This document shows, piece by piece, positions 35,076 through 45,155 of a stretch of 64,000 nucleotides of DNA. The stretch covers positions 248,001 to 312,000 of the forward strand of contig NZ_JAGIKV010000008.1 in the NCBI RefSeq assembly GCF_017874615.1. The letters are read 5' to 3'. This stretch comes from Paenibacillus xylanexedens. GTDB taxonomy: Bacteria > Bacillota > Bacilli > Paenibacillales > Paenibacillaceae. Under the pieces are notes generated by a model. The model had not been told where the DNA came from, ran no database searches, and saw only the letters and a program-made list of their open reading frames with translations. How positions within the stretch are numbered: position 1 is the stretch's first letter; the number at the start of each line of letters is the position of its first letter. The translations under genes were made by a program, and so were the position numbers.

Positions 35076-35681
35076 ATGAATCCTACTTCGCGTTCCTTTT
35101 CATCACAAGACATGACCAGTTTGAAAATCCCCCACACCGATCCAGGCATTCACTTGGCCATTACCCATCGTTTAATGTTTCACCTCTATAAAGCCCATTC
35201 TCTGCAAAATGTAGTGATTGTCTGCATCGGCACAGATCGCTCAACAGGCGACTGCCTTGGTCCTCTGGTCGGATCAGCCCTTTCCAAGTGGGACAGCCCT
35301 TTATTCCATCTATATGGTACCTTGGATGAACCAGTCCATGCGATGAACCTGCAAGATACACTCCACAACATACAGAAAACACACCATAACCCTTATGTGA
35401 TTGGCATTGACGCCTGTCTCGGACAATCATCCAGTGTGGGATGCATTCAAGTTGTGAATGGTCCACTCAAGCCGGGTGCGGGGGTAAATAAAGAATTACC
35501 GCCGGTCGGCGATATCCATCTGACAGGTATCGTTAACGTCGGCGGCTTTATGGAATACTTTGTTCTACAGAACACACGGCTCAGTCTTGTTATGCGCATG
35601 TCCGAGATTATATCCAGCAGTCTATACTCGGCCATCCGGGAATGGCATACACGTTCTACTCTGCTTGCTGTGCCAGAGTAA
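35076..35681 (+). CDS. yyaC: YyaC-family sporulation protein (DUF1256, GPR-like)
   Basis: 201 aa. Signature of the family: VIVCIGTDRSTGDCLGPLVGSAL near residue 50 and IGIDACLGQSSSVGCIQ, which resemble the GPR spore-protease aspartates (FGTDRSTGD contains two Asp; GIDACLG contains one). Expressed in the forespore in B. subtilis; actual proteolytic activity is undemonstrated to my knowledge. ATG at 35076, after AAAGGATAGATCCT. Its 3' end overlaps the convergent DUF4446 gene by 26 bp. Confidence 0.92.
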   Translation: MNPTSRSFSSQDMTSLKIPHTDPGIHLAITHRLMFHLYKAHSLQNVVIVCIGTDRSTGDCLGPLVGSALSKWDSPLFHLYGTLDEPVHAMNLQDTLHNIQKTHHNPYVIGIDACLGQSSSVGCIQVVNGPLKPGAGVNKELPPVGDIHLTGIVNVGGFMEYFVLQNTRLSLVMRMSEIISSSLYSAIREWHTRSTLLAVPE

Positions 35682-36156
35682 TAGCTTCCTTTTCCTCTGG
35701 GGACAGAGTATACGTGGACTCTCCCCCTTTAAGAGGTTTGGCATATACGTAAGAACCGTCACGGTTATATATCCCCGTAAGGATCATGCCATCCTGGCTA
35801 TCGTTAATCATAGCCATTGAGAAGCTCAGATCACTGCCACGCTCTCCATACGCATTGTATCTTTTCACGCCAACTTTACCTTGAATGCGGGTCAGCTTTT
35901 GCATGACAACTTGCAGCTGATTCGTTTGCAGTTTGTGTTCATCCTCAATGCTGTCCATCTGAATTTTCAGATTAACCAGCAACGATTCCAGGTCCTCTAC
36001 TCCACTGCCAGCCATCATGGCTTCATATTTACGTTTAAACTTTCGTAACTTTGCCCCTTGAACAATACTCACAATCAGCAAGATCACCGTAAGTAATGCC
36101 ATTCCGCCAATAATCCATAACAGCTGTTCCAGAATCAGCTCGTTTAATTCAGCCAT
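35656..36156 (-). CDS. DUF4446-family membrane protein
   Basis: 166 aa. One N-terminal membrane helix (about 12-33), a coiled-coil-like stretch (LRKFKRKYEAMM to KLTRIQGKVGV, about 36-97), and a compact C-terminal domain (VKRYNAYGERGSDLSFSMAM; GIYNRDGSYVYAKPL). That is the DUF4446 hallmark; no function is known. Adjacent to yyaC in many spore formers, which hints at a sporulation role. Convergent overlap with yyaC at the 3' end. Confidence 0.88.
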   Translation of the reverse strand: MAELNELILEQLLWIIGGMALLTVILLIVSIVQGAKLRKFKRKYEAMMAGSGVEDLESLLVNLKIQMDSIEDEHKLQTNQLQVVMQKLTRIQGKVGVKRYNAYGERGSDLSFSMAMINDSQDGMILTGIYNRDGSYVYAKPLKGGESTYTLSPEEKEAITLAQQAE

Positions 36157-36296
36157 GTAATTGCAACTACCCCTCTATATTTTTGATCAGATTAACGTCT
36201 GTCCTGTAATATTATCATTCATTATAAATCAACCCGATATCCATAAGCTTAATCAAGCAACCCTGTATCAAATGAGTTCATCATTTCAACTCTAAT

Positions 36297-37451
36297 CTAG
36301 TCTGTCCCAGTCAATTCCAACACTGCCTTAACGAGTGATTCCACATGTTCTCTAGTTGAATTGTATCCCACACTGGCCCTTACTGCTCCGGTAGCGGTTG
36401 TACCAGCAGATTCGTGTGCAAGCGGTGTGCAATGAAAACCGGACCGAACTGCAATCCCATAATTCCGATCTAATCGGAAGGCGAGTTGTGCCGAATCATA
36501 TCCATCCACAGTAAAAGATACTAATCCGGTGCGTGGCTGTCCAATCTCTGGACCAAGCATTCGAATGCCCTTAACGGATGACAGCCCATCCATTATATGT
36601 TGGGTCAGTTCCCACTCATGCTGGTAGATGACCGCTGGTGTCAGCTCAAGTACATGCTTCACACCCGCATTCAGTCCTGCGATCCCGACAGTATTCGGCG
36701 TCCCCGCTTCATACCGATCAGGACGTACCTTTGGCTGCTCCAAAGCCTCTGACTGACTTCCTGTCCCTCCATGAAGTAAAGGCTCTATATCGAGCCCTGG
36801 AGCAATGTACAAGCCCCCTGTACCCTGAGGACCAAGCAGTCCCTTATGCCCTGGAAAAGCCAACATATCAATGCCCAGTTGTTGTACATTCACAGGCATA
36901 ACCCCAGCACTCTGCGCCGTATCTACCAATAAGATCGCCCGATGTTTACGACACAGGAGCGAAATTTCTCCAATAGGAAGAATACTGCCAAGCAGATTGG
37001 AACTATGTGTACATACCACTAATCTGGTATTCGAACGAAACATACGTTCCATTTGCATCAGATCAATAGCTCCCGCAGCATTAACAGGTACATAATCAAT
37101 CTCAACATTTCGAAGTCTTCGCAAGTACTCCAGTGGTCGTCTGACTGAGTTATGTTCAGCCATGGTGGCAATCACATGGTCGCCCTCTCTGAGCGAGCCT
37201 TGAATAGCTAGATTTAGCGCTTCTGTCGTATTTGATCCGAATGCAATATCATTCGCATTTTTGATTCCAAAGATATTGGATATGGATTTTCTCGCCTCGA
37301 ACAATACGCGACTTGCCTGAACAGCCATACGGTGACTTCCTCTGCCAGGATTAGCTCCGGCAATCTCCAATGCACTCAACATCGCATCACCGACAGCAGG
37401 TGGTTTGGGCCAAGATGTTGCTGCATGATCTAGATAGATAACTCCCTCCAC
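36297..37451 (-). CDS. Cysteine desulfurase (class V aminotransferase)
   Basis: 384 aa from GTG at 37451, behind GAGGTGGTTGTAAG. PLP-lysine in AFPGHKGLLGPQGTGGLY, the substrate loop with the catalytic cysteine in SGFHCTPLAHES, and N-terminal YLDHAATSWPKP. It is the EF2568-type branch of class V enzymes, which abstracts sulfur from cysteine for transfer. On the same strand as DUF3343, 1.3 kb upstream, separated by DUF4446 (minus) and yyaC (plus). Upstream lies the inverted repeat at 37526-37564. Confidence 0.9.
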   Translation of the reverse strand: MEGVIYLDHAATSWPKPPAVGDAMLSALEIAGANPGRGSHRMAVQASRVLFEARKSISNIFGIKNANDIAFGSNTTEALNLAIQGSLREGDHVIATMAEHNSVRRPLEYLRRLRNVEIDYVPVNAAGAIDLMQMERMFRSNTRLVVCTHSSNLLGSILPIGEISLLCRKHRAILLVDTAQSAGVMPVNVQQLGIDMLAFPGHKGLLGPQGTGGLYIAPGLDIEPLLHGGTGSQSEALEQPKVRPDRYEAGTPNTVGIAGLNAGVKHVLELTPAVIYQHEWELTQHIMDGLSSVKGIRMLGPEIGQPRTGLVSFTVDGYDSAQLAFRLDRNYGIAVRSGFHCTPLAHESAGTTATGAVRASVGYNSTREHVESLVKAVLELTGTD

Positions 37452-37525
37452 CTTACAACCACCTCTGTCCCATAAATTAATAATTCGCCTGCACATATTG
37501 CACATATAACCCTATAAACAAAGAA

Positions 37526-37564
37526 TGACATATCGTTTCTCCATGGTACAGAGGCGATATGTCA
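37526..37564 (-). terminator. Inverted repeat downstream of spo0J, probable terminator
   Basis: TGACATATCG (37526-37535) and CGATATGTCA (37555-37564) pair perfectly. Only a weak T-run (TTCTTTG) follows on the minus strand. Located between the spo0J stop and the aminotransferase start. Confidence 0.5.
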
Positions 37565-37612
37565 TGACATGAGTAAGCCCCGCATGTTGTTAATGAATCA
37601 TAGACCCGACTG

Positions 37613-38458
37613 TTATTGTAACAATTCCAATAGCCGTTCTAGATCCTGTTGACTGTAGTAGTTGAGCTCAATTTTACCTTTATCTTTATTGTGCTTGATT
37701 TTCACTGTTGTTTTGAAACGTTCACGAAGAGATTCTTCCAATGTATCAATGAATGGATCTTTCTTTTTTAACTTCGATTTGGCTTTAGCCTCACCTGTTT
37801 TGGAGCGATCCAATTGTTGAACAGCTTCCTCCAACTCACGTACACTCCATTGCTGATCAATGGTCTGTTTCGCAAGTTGCTTCACTATAACCTCGTCTTT
37901 CACACCCACGATTGCACGTGCATGTCCCATCGATAATGTTCCACGTGAAACATGGTCTTTTACTTCTTCGGGCAATGATAACAGACGCAAGAAGTTAGCA
38001 ATGTGAGAACGTGATTTACCTACTTTTACAGACAACTCTTCCTGAGTCAACGCGAATTGATCCATTAACCCCTGATAAGCAACTGCAACTTCCATGGCGT
38101 TCAGATTCTCCCGTTGCAGATTCTCAATCAACGCAATCTCCATTACCTGCTGATCACTGAAGTTGCGGACTACAGCCGGTACCGTGGCATTACCACAATA
38201 TTGCGAAGCTCTGAACCGTCGTTCTCCGGCGATAATCTCATAACCTCGTAATACAGGACGAACAATAATGGGTTGTATGACACCATGCTGACGAATGGAC
38301 TCAGCCAGTTCATGTATTGCGCCCTCATCAAATACTTTACGTGGTTGATAGGGGTTAGCCCGCAGTTGACTAATCGGGATTTCTACGACTTTATCATCGT
38401 CATTAATTGAAAGCGAAGGAATGAGGGCATCAAGACCTTTTCCAAGCCGCTTACTCAT
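37613..38458 (-). CDS. parB: Chromosome partitioning protein ParB (Spo0J)
   Basis: 281 aa. N-terminal CTPase/ParBN domain with LRANPYQPRK and IAGERRFRAS (C-box-like GERRxR), a helix-turn-helix (LTQEELSVKVGKSRSHIANFLRLL), and a C-terminal dimerisation domain with a LNYYSQQDLERLLELL end. Binds parS, loads SMC, and with ParA segregates origins. It contains a near-perfect parS site in its own coding sequence (37937-37952). The start overlaps the soj stop by 8 bp and GGAAGTG precedes ATG. Confidence 0.97.
   Translation of the reverse strand: MSKRLGKGLDALIPSLSINDDDKVVEIPISQLRANPYQPRKVFDEGAIHELAESIRQHGVIQPIIVRPVLRGYEIIAGERRFRASQYCGNATVPAVVRNFSDQQVMEIALIENLQRENLNAMEVAVAYQGLMDQFALTQEELSVKVGKSRSHIANFLRLLSLPEEVKDHVSRGTLSMGHARAIVGVKDEVIVKQLAKQTIDQQWSVRELEEAVQQLDRSKTGEAKAKSKLKKKDPFIDTLEESLRERFKTTVKIKHNKDKGKIELNYYSQQDLERLLELLQ
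37937..37952. promoter_or_regulatory. parS: parS site inside parB
   Basis: TGTTCCACGTGAAACA matches the 16-bp parS consensus TGTTNCACGTGAAACA. It lies inside the coding sequence of its own binding protein, as in B. subtilis. Confidence 0.9.
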
Positions 38459-39212
38459 AAGAAATCACTTCCTTTGCGAGCTCTAAATACACTTCCGCCC
38501 CTCTTGAACGAGGGTCATACGTAATAATGGATTGACCATGAGATGGTGCTTCACTAAGCCGTACGTTACGCGGAATAATCGTTTGATATACTTTTTGTTG
38601 AAAATACTTTTTCACTTCTTCAATAACCTGAATCCCCAGATTGGTCCGCGCATCAAACATCGTCAGCAATACCCCTTCAATCTGCAGGGATGTATTCAGA
38701 TGTTTCTGTACCAGACGAACCGTATTGAGCAACTGACTTAATCCTTCAAGTGCATAATACTCACACTGAATCGGAATGATCACCGAATCGGAAGCAGTCA
38801 ACGAATTGATCGTTAACATACCAAGAGATGGTGGACAATCGATCAGTATGTAATCATAGTTTTTTTTCACCATGGCGAGTGATTTTTTCAGGCGAACTTC
38901 CCGTGATATCGTGGACACCAATTCGATCTCGGCTCCGGCAAGCTGAATCGTTGCAGGTATGATATGAAGGCCTTCAATCTGAGTCTCCAAAATCGCTTCT
39001 TGAGGAGGAACCTCATTAATAATGACATCATATATACAATTAGCCACATCTGCTTTATTGATTCCGACTCCGCTGGTTGTATTCCCCTGAGGGTCAATAT
39101 CGACAAGCAATACTCTTTTCCCGAGTGAAGCCAGTCCTGCACCCAAGTTAACAGATGTCGTCGTTTTCCCCACACCGCCCTTTTGATTAGCTACGGCCAT
39201 AATCTTAGACAA
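38451..39212 (-). CDS. soj: ParA-type partitioning ATPase (Soj)
   Basis: 253 aa. Deviant Walker A KGGVGKTTTSV near the N-terminus (with the signature Lys), A' motif LLVDIDPQGN, and Walker B LIDCPPSLG. Dynamic ATPase that moves ParB-parS and regulates DnaA. TTG at 39212 (GAGGTGAAGTAA upstream); ATG at 39200 is possible but would lose the first strand. Overlaps parB. Confidence 0.97.
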   Translation of the reverse strand: MSKIMAVANQKGGVGKTTTSVNLGAGLASLGKRVLLVDIDPQGNTTSGVGINKADVANCIYDVIINEVPPQEAILETQIEGLHIIPATIQLAGAEIELVSTISREVRLKKSLAMVKKNYDYILIDCPPSLGMLTINSLTASDSVIIPIQCEYYALEGLSQLLNTVRLVQKHLNTSLQIEGVLLTMFDARTNLGIQVIEEVKKYFQQKVYQTIIPRNVRLSEAPSHGQSIITYDPRSRGAEVYLELAKEVISYE

Positions 39213-39368
39213 TTACTTCACCTCAAATAAAATAGGAGTCTTTTCTGTAGGTTGTGAGATATTGTTAACAAAAAGCAGGCGGCTATCGTCCACACAAACA
39301 ACAACTACCGTTCCATCAATATACCGACCGTTCTTTAAACATGTCAGACCTAACTTGCTTTATAGACA

Positions 39369-39389
39369 TAAAAAGCGGCCCATTGCCGC
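39369..39389 (-). terminator. Short intrinsic terminator after noc
   Basis: Minus-strand GCGGC-AATGG-GCCGC followed by TTTTT. Separates noc from the soj-parB unit. Confidence 0.7.
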
Positions 39390-39401
39390 CATAAGCTTCA
39401 A

Positions 39402-40220
39402 TTATTTGCGTTTTGGAATATGGATAACGATCTCATAATGATCCTCATGGTCTGCTTCTTTTGTTTTGATGTCCAGACCAGAGCCAGTTACCATATCAAT
39501 GGATTGGCGAATCGTATTAAGTGCAAGCCTTACATCCTTGGTAAAGGAAACACGTCTAGATTTTTTAATCTTGGAAGATTCCTTGTAGAAGGCAACACGT
39601 GCCTCTGTCTGTTTCACATTCAATTCTTTTTCGATAATCTCACCGAGCAACTTCATCTGCAGTTCTTCCGTATCCAGAGAAAGTAATGCTCTTGCATGCC
39701 GTTCAGAAATTTTGCGTTCCATCAGTGCCATCTTGATTCCATCCGGAAGATTTAACAACCGAATTTTGTTCGCGATGGTAGACTGGCTTTTACCTAATCG
39801 TTGTGCAAGGCTCTCCTGTGTCAGTTGATGCAAATCTATCAATTTCTGATAAGCAACTGCTTCTTCAATGGAGGTCAATCCTTCACGCTGCAAGTTCTCA
39901 ATCAGTGCAATGGATGCGGCCTGAGAGTCGTTGAATTCACGCACAATAGCCGGAATCGTATCCAAACCCAATTTTCGAACTGCACGCCAGCGACGTTCCC
40001 CGGCAATAATCTCATATGATCCATTTCGCACGCGAACGACAATAGGCTGAATTACACCATGTGTTTTGATCGTCTGCAACAACTCATCAATTTTATCATC
40101 ATCAAAAATAGTACGGGGTTGATATGGGCTGCTCACAATTTCATTAACCGGAATTTGTTTGATCTCATCTCCGTTATTGCGCTCCGCCAAACCAAACAAC
40201 TTCGAAAATTGTTCTTTCAT
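39402..40220 (-). CDS. noc: Nucleoid occlusion protein Noc
   Basis: 272 aa from ATG at 40220; GTG at 40235 is upstream but overlaps the AGGTGG ribosome site. The N-terminal [10 protein letters not shown] amphipathic helix binds membrane in Noc. Then a ParB-like domain ([19 protein letters not shown]), HTH ([24 protein letters not shown]) and a C-terminal dimerisation region. Noc stops division over the nucleoid by binding nbs sites and recruiting DNA to the membrane. Own terminator, and a site resembling nbs is in walK. Confidence 0.95.
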   Translation of the reverse strand: MKEQFSKLFGLAERNNGDEIKQIPVNEIVSSPYQPRTIFDDDKIDELLQTIKTHGVIQPIVVRVRNGSYEIIAGERRWRAVRKLGLDTIPAIVREFNDSQAASIALIENLQREGLTSIEEAVAYQKLIDLHQLTQESLAQRLGKSQSTIANKIRLLNLPDGIKMALMERKISERHARALLSLDTEELQMKLLGEIIEKELNVKQTEARVAFYKESSKIKKSRRVSFTKDVRLALNTIRQSIDMVTGSGLDIKTKEADHEDHYEIVIHIPKRK

Positions 40221-40644
40221 TCCGCAGATTACCACCTAGTTTCGTAATAGCTCCCACAGTCTTTGCAGGTGCTTCTTATTCAATAAGCGACCCTTCACAT
40301 GCATCGTTCTTGGAATAAGTTTTGCCTTTCATAACGCTTCCTGTCATGCAACATCGAACGCATATCCATCTATCTATACATATAATCTATGATCGCTGTG
40401 ACCCAGGATCGGATACTTCTATTCTATCATCTTTTCTATCATAATCCTATGCTTACCTATTCTTTAAACTCTGCTAATTTTCCTGCTTTTTCTTTGTGAA
40501 TATTGAAAATATGACGACTTGTACACATTGAATTCCTGAATATGTTCCTGAGCTACTGTGCGTAAAATTCATCATTACAGGGTTCTTTAAGACATATGTA
40601 ATACAGAGTATCTGTAATGTTAATCCGTCCTCCATTTCAGAAAA

Positions 40645-40682
40645 CAAAAAAAGAGAATGTTTCACGTGAAACATCCTCTTTA
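40645..40682 (-). terminator. rsmG intrinsic terminator (its stem contains a parS site)
   Basis: Minus-strand AAAGAGGATG-TTTCACGTGAAACATTCTCTTT forms a perfect hairpin through the parS core, with eight T residues following. See the parS entry. Confidence 0.85.
40659..40674. promoter_or_regulatory. parS: Perfect parS site
   Basis: TGTTTCACGTGAAACA, an exact match to the 16-bp parS palindrome. Only 75 bp from the rsmG stop and 430 bp upstream of noc. Confidence 0.95.
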
Positions 40683-40734
40683 TCTATGTCAAAAATTCTA
40701 TTTTGTTTTGACTGATTTCAAAACCATCAAGCAA

Positions 40735-41457
40735 CTATATCAGCGGAGTCTTCATTGGAGTACCTGGTTTGCGCGGATACTTATATGGTGTCTTATCAAA
40801 TTTCTGGATCAGGATGATATGACGCTCTGATTCTTCAACCGGCAGCTGGAATGGATGAACAGCCTTAACCCGTCCTTTCAGCTGATTGAAGCTGAACTCC
40901 GCTTCCTTCATTTCCTCACGCGGATCTCCACCCTTCATGGCAGCGAATATTCCACTTTTACGAACAAAAGGAAGACAGAATTCATTCAGCACAGCCAGCT
41001 TGGCTACTGCACGCGCCGTAACGAGATCGTAGCTGTCACGATACCCTTCTTTGCGTGCAATCTCTTCAGCACGCCCATGGACCAACTCCACATCTGTCAG
41101 GCCAAGGATATCTACCACATGCTGTAGGAAGCCAATACGTTTATTTAATGAATCAATGATCGTCAGCTTAATGTGCGGGAAACAGATTTTCAGTGGCAAT
41201 CCAGGAAAACCCGCTCCAGATCCAATGTCAGCAAGCTTATTCACTTTGGTCATGTCTGTATAAAAGGCCAGCGATACCGAATCATAGAAATGCTTGGTAT
41301 ACACTTGCTCACGATCCGTAATTCCGGTTAGATTCATCTTTTCATTCCAGGATACCAGTTCCTGATAATACAGTTCGAATTGCTCCAATTGGAGTTCTCC
41401 CAGCTCTAATCCATGTTTCTTTAAGCGCCGCTGCAGTTGCTGTTGAATATCGTCCAT
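40735..41457 (-). CDS. rsmG: 16S rRNA (guanine527-N7)-methyltransferase
   Basis: 240 aa from ATG at 41457 (41460 is an adjacent ATG). Motif I IGSGAGFPGLPLKI, motif II HVVDILGLTDVELVHGRAE, and ARAVAKL. Methylates G527 in 16S rRNA; loss gives low-level streptomycin resistance in many bacteria. The start overlaps the mnmG stop by 3-4 bases (ATGATGGAC). Ends at a parS-containing terminator. Confidence 0.97.
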   Translation of the reverse strand: MDDIQQQLQRRLKKHGLELGELQLEQFELYYQELVSWNEKMNLTGITDREQVYTKHFYDSVSLAFYTDMTKVNKLADIGSGAGFPGLPLKICFPHIKLTIIDSLNKRIGFLQHVVDILGLTDVELVHGRAEEIARKEGYRDSYDLVTARAVAKLAVLNEFCLPFVRKSGIFAAMKGGDPREEMKEAEFSFNQLKGRVKAVHPFQLPVEESERHIILIQKFDKTPYKYPRKPGTPMKTPLI

Positions 41458-43346
41458 CATTGTCCCCTTGCTGCGGTTACACGGTTATAATGCTCCAGGT
41501 AGACCAGCAGAATGGAGATGTCGGCAGGAGTAACTCCAGCAATACGAGAAGCCTGACCAATCGAGATTGGACGAATCGTAGCGAGCTTCTGTTTGGCTTC
41601 CATAGCAAGACCATGAATCTCATCATATACGATGGTGTCCGGAATTTTCTTTTTCTCCATCTTTTGCAAACGTTCCACGTGGATCAATTGTTTCTCAATA
41701 TAACCCGCATATTTAATTTGTATTTCTACTTGTTCTTTCATATCTGCTGTCAGTTCTACCTCAGATGGTGAGAGCTGTTCAATCAGTTCATACCCCAGCT
41801 CCGGGCGACGCAGCAAGGTAAGCAACGTACTGCCATCCTGAATAGGTGTAGATCCGTACTCTTCCAGCTTGGCATTCACTTCAACCGGGCGAGCTTTAGC
41901 AACTTTCAGACGTGCGACTTCCTGCTCGACTTTCGCCTTTTTATCCAGAAATTTCGCATAACGCTCTTCAGGGATCAGGCCAATGTCATGTCCGATTTCC
42001 GTCAAACGCATATCTGCATTATCATGGCGAAGCAACAGACGATATTCAGCGCGTGAAGTCAACAGACGATACGGTTCATTTGTACCCTTTGTTACCAAAT
42101 CATCAATCAGCACGCCAATATAACCTTGGGAACGATCCAGTATTACCGGCTCTTTCCCCTGTACTTTGAGTGCAGCGTTGATTCCAGCCATAACACCTTG
42201 TCCTGCCGCTTCTTCATAACCGGAGGTACCATTAATCTGACCCGCCGTAAACAGACCTGGTAGACGTTTAGTTTCCAGTGAAGGCCACAATTGTGTTGGC
42301 ACCATCGCATCGTATTCAATTGCATAACCATTACGCATCATTTCCACTTTTTCCATACCTGGAATTGAACGCAGCATAGCCAGTTGAACGTCTTCTGGCA
42401 TACTCGTAGACAACCCCTGTACGTAATACTCGGATGTGTTCTTGCCTTCCGGCTCAAGGAATATCTGATGTTTCGGCTTGTCGCTGAAACGAACAATTTT
42501 ATCTTCAATGGAAGGGCAATAACGTGGTCCGGTTCCTTCAATAAGACCCGAGAACATCGGAGCACGATGCAGATTATCATTAATAATCTGATGTGTTTCC
42601 ACAGATGTATACGTCAACCAGCAAGGCAACTGCTCATTATCGGAAGATTCTGTTTCATAGGAAAAGAACTTCGGCTTGTCATCGCCAGGCTGAATTTCGG
42701 TTTTGCTAAAATCAATCGTATCCTTATGCACACGTGGTGGTGTACCTGTTTTGAAACGAACCAGATCAAAGCCCAGTTCACGCAGATTCTCTGACAATTT
42801 AAGAGAGGGTTGTTGATTGTTCGGTCCACTCTCATACATCAACTCGCCCATAATCACTTTGCCGCGCAAGTATGTGCCCGTTGTCAGAACGACCGCTTTA
42901 GCCCGATACTCTGTTCCGGTCTGAGTCACAACGCCTACACATTTTCCATCTTCAACGATCAGTCGATCAACCATACCCTGACGCATTGTCAGATTACGTT
43001 CATTCTCCATCGTTTCCTTCATTTTATGTTGGTAGGAGAATTTATCTGCCTGAGCACGAAGCGCGTGAACAGCAGGCCCTTTACCTGTGTTAAGCATTCG
43101 CATCTGAATAAAGGTTTTATCGATATTCCGTCCCATTTCTCCACCAAGTGCATCAATCTCGCGTACAACATGTCCTTTGGCCGGTCCCCCAATAGATGGG
43201 TTACAAGGCATAAAGGCCACCATGTCCAGATTGATCGTAATCATTAGTGTTTTGGACCCCATACGAGCTGCGGCCAGCGCGGATTCCACACCAGCATGTC
43301 CTGCACCAACGACGATTACATCATAACTGCCGCCATCAAAAGCCAT
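41457..43346 (-). CDS. mnmG: tRNA uridine-34 5-carboxymethylaminomethyl modification enzyme MnmG
   Basis: 629 aa FAD protein. Dinucleotide-binding [19 protein letters not shown], the two conserved cysteines ([14 protein letters not shown] and CPSIEDK), [23 protein letters not shown] and C-terminal helices. Works with MnmE to modify U34 in tRNA. ATG after GGAGGTAAACGGGA. Operon with rsmG. mnmE is 220 bp upstream, in a separate segment. Confidence 0.98.
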   Translation of the reverse strand: MAFDGGSYDVIVVGAGHAGVESALAAARMGSKTLMITINLDMVAFMPCNPSIGGPAKGHVVREIDALGGEMGRNIDKTFIQMRMLNTGKGPAVHALRAQADKFSYQHKMKETMENERNLTMRQGMVDRLIVEDGKCVGVVTQTGTEYRAKAVVLTTGTYLRGKVIMGELMYESGPNNQQPSLKLSENLRELGFDLVRFKTGTPPRVHKDTIDFSKTEIQPGDDKPKFFSYETESSDNEQLPCWLTYTSVETHQIINDNLHRAPMFSGLIEGTGPRYCPSIEDKIVRFSDKPKHQIFLEPEGKNTSEYYVQGLSTSMPEDVQLAMLRSIPGMEKVEMMRNGYAIEYDAMVPTQLWPSLETKRLPGLFTAGQINGTSGYEEAAGQGVMAGINAALKVQGKEPVILDRSQGYIGVLIDDLVTKGTNEPYRLLTSRAEYRLLLRHDNADMRLTEIGHDIGLIPEERYAKFLDKKAKVEQEVARLKVAKARPVEVNAKLEEYGSTPIQDGSTLLTLLRRPELGYELIEQLSPSEVELTADMKEQVEIQIKYAGYIEKQLIHVERLQKMEKKKIPDTIVYDEIHGLAMEAKQKLATIRPISIGQASRIAGVTPADISILLVYLEHYNRVTAARGQ

Positions 43347-43568
43347 TCCCGTTTACCTCCTTATTCCGCTGCATTTGGTGTAACTCACACAGACGGATCA
43401 TGTTCTACAATAATGAAACTACTTCTAACCGTTCATCGGAACTTGCATTCCTATCTATATGAAACCAACACGTAATGGCTACAATATCATTCTATCCTTT
43501 GACAACAGGCAGAAATTGTACCTCTCCATCATACACTACGATTTAACTCAATCGGCAGTATATTATTT

Positions 43569-44945
43569 TTACTTTCCTAGACAGAACTGGGAGAAAATCT
43601 GATCAATTAATGCATCATGTGCTGTATCTCCAACAATCTCGCCCAAATGCTCCCACGCCAAACGAACATCAATCTGAATCATATCGATCGGAATGAACTG
43701 CTCTGCTGCTTCATAGGCATCCACCAGGGACTGCTTCGCTTTTTTGAGCAAAGCAATATGACGCACATTACTGACATAGGTCAGGTCTGCGGACTCTAGT
43801 TTACCACTGAAGAATAGCGTAGAGATGGCACCTTCCAGTCGATCCACACCCAGATCATCTTTCACCGACATCGGTACAAGCCGTTCTTCCGGAATGTAAC
43901 GAAGCAGCACGTCACGTTCTACCTGTGGCGTTAAGTCCATTTTATTCATAATGATTATCGATTGTCTACCGCGGATTTGTTCCAATAATTCAATCTCATC
44001 GGGATGAAGTGGCTCCGCAGCATTCACAACCATCAAGATCAGATCGGCTTCACTTACCGCAGTACGAGAACGTTCTACCCCGATCTTCTCTACAACGTCC
44101 ATCGTTTCCCGGATTCCTGCCGTATCCAGCAACTTCAGTGGGATATTATTAATCGTAATGAACTCCTCGATCACATCACGAGTTGTTCCTGGAATGTCCG
44201 TGACGATAGCCCGATTATCTTGAGCGAGTGTGTTCAATAATGAGGATTTACCCACGTTAGGTCTTCCAACGATAGCCGTCGTGATACCTTCTCGCAGGAT
44301 CTTACCTTGCTCTGCTGTAGTCAGCAATTTATCAATTTCAGTCATAACCTGACTGGACTTTTCTTTAATAAAATCAGACGTTAACGACTCCACATCATGC
44401 TCGGGATAATCGATATTCACTTCAATGTGAGCCAGTGTTTCCACCAATGTATATCGTAGATCACGCAGTTTGGAGGATAGTTTGCCTTCAACCTGTTTCA
44501 ATGCAACCGAGAAAGCCTTGTCCGATTTGGAACGAATAAGATCCATGACTCCTTCCGCCTGAGACAGATCAATCCGCCCATTAAGGAAAGCACGCTTCGT
44601 GAACTCACCGGGTTCAGCCAGACGAATATCAAGCTGCAACAACAGGTCCATGACCCGTTTTACAGACACTACACCGCCATGCGCACTGATCTCCACGACA
44701 TCTTCTGTTGTGAACGAGCGTGGTGCTCGCATTACCGTAACCAATACTTCCTCAATCTTTTCCCCATTAACGGGATCTATGATATGACCATAATGAACCG
44801 TGTGAGATGCTGCCTGAGTTAAAGGGGTTTTGCTGCGAAAAATCTTTTCCGTCTCCGACACTGCTTCCGGGCCGCTGACCCGGATCACGGCGATACCCGC
44901 CTCTCCGACAGCCGTTGATATCGCTGTGATCGTATCACTGATCAT
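43569..44945 (-). CDS. mnmE: tRNA modification GTPase MnmE
   Basis: 458 aa from ATG at 44945 (MISDTITAIST) after AAGGAGAGATAACT; the longer in-frame start at 45008 has no ribosome site. G1 GRPNVGKSSLLN, G2/G3 DIPGTTRD and DTAGIRET, G4 NKMD, and the C-terminal CLGK with the catalytic-site cysteine at the end. N-terminal folate-binding domain. Partners MnmG for U34 modification. Confidence 0.98.
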   Translation of the reverse strand: MISDTITAISTAVGEAGIAVIRVSGPEAVSETEKIFRSKTPLTQAASHTVHYGHIIDPVNGEKIEEVLVTVMRAPRSFTTEDVVEISAHGGVVSVKRVMDLLLQLDIRLAEPGEFTKRAFLNGRIDLSQAEGVMDLIRSKSDKAFSVALKQVEGKLSSKLRDLRYTLVETLAHIEVNIDYPEHDVESLTSDFIKEKSSQVMTEIDKLLTTAEQGKILREGITTAIVGRPNVGKSSLLNTLAQDNRAIVTDIPGTTRDVIEEFITINNIPLKLLDTAGIRETMDVVEKIGVERSRTAVSEADLILMVVNAAEPLHPDEIELLEQIRGRQSIIIMNKMDLTPQVERDVLLRYIPEERLVPMSVKDDLGVDRLEGAISTLFFSGKLESADLTYVSNVRHIALLKKAKQSLVDAYEAAEQFIPIDMIQIDVRLAWEHLGEIVGDTAHDALIDQIFSQFCLGK

Positions 44946-45100
44946 AGTTATCTCTCCTTGCTCTATTTTAAATTGCCGTCCCTCGGGGGACGCCATATCC
45001 ATTTTCAAATCTATTAATGATATATCTTATGACACGTCACTTATCGTATTAAGTTCATTCTTTACTTGTTCTACGCACCTTATCAAATTGCTTCTGTACG

Positions 45101-45140
45101 AAAAAAGCAATGGCTTCTGCACCGGGCAGGAAGCCATTGC
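45101..45140 (-). terminator. Intrinsic terminator after jag
   Basis: Minus-strand GCAATGGCTTC...GAAGCCATTGC (11 bp) with a 12-nt loop, followed by TTTTTTC. Confidence 0.9.
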
Positions 45141-45155
45141 GTCTTCAATTTCGTG

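Larger units (their letters stand above)
40221..40734. other. Intergenic between noc and rsmG
   Basis: Contains the parS/terminator at 40645-40682. The 40236-40640 stretch is AT-rich. I could not define the noc promoter; a TATATG hexamer near 40382 lacks a -35. Confidence 0.55.

Noticed and set aside
40370..40420. Third copy of the interspersed repeat
   Set aside because: Shares only GATCGCTGT over about ten bases with copies A and B, with no alignable flanks.
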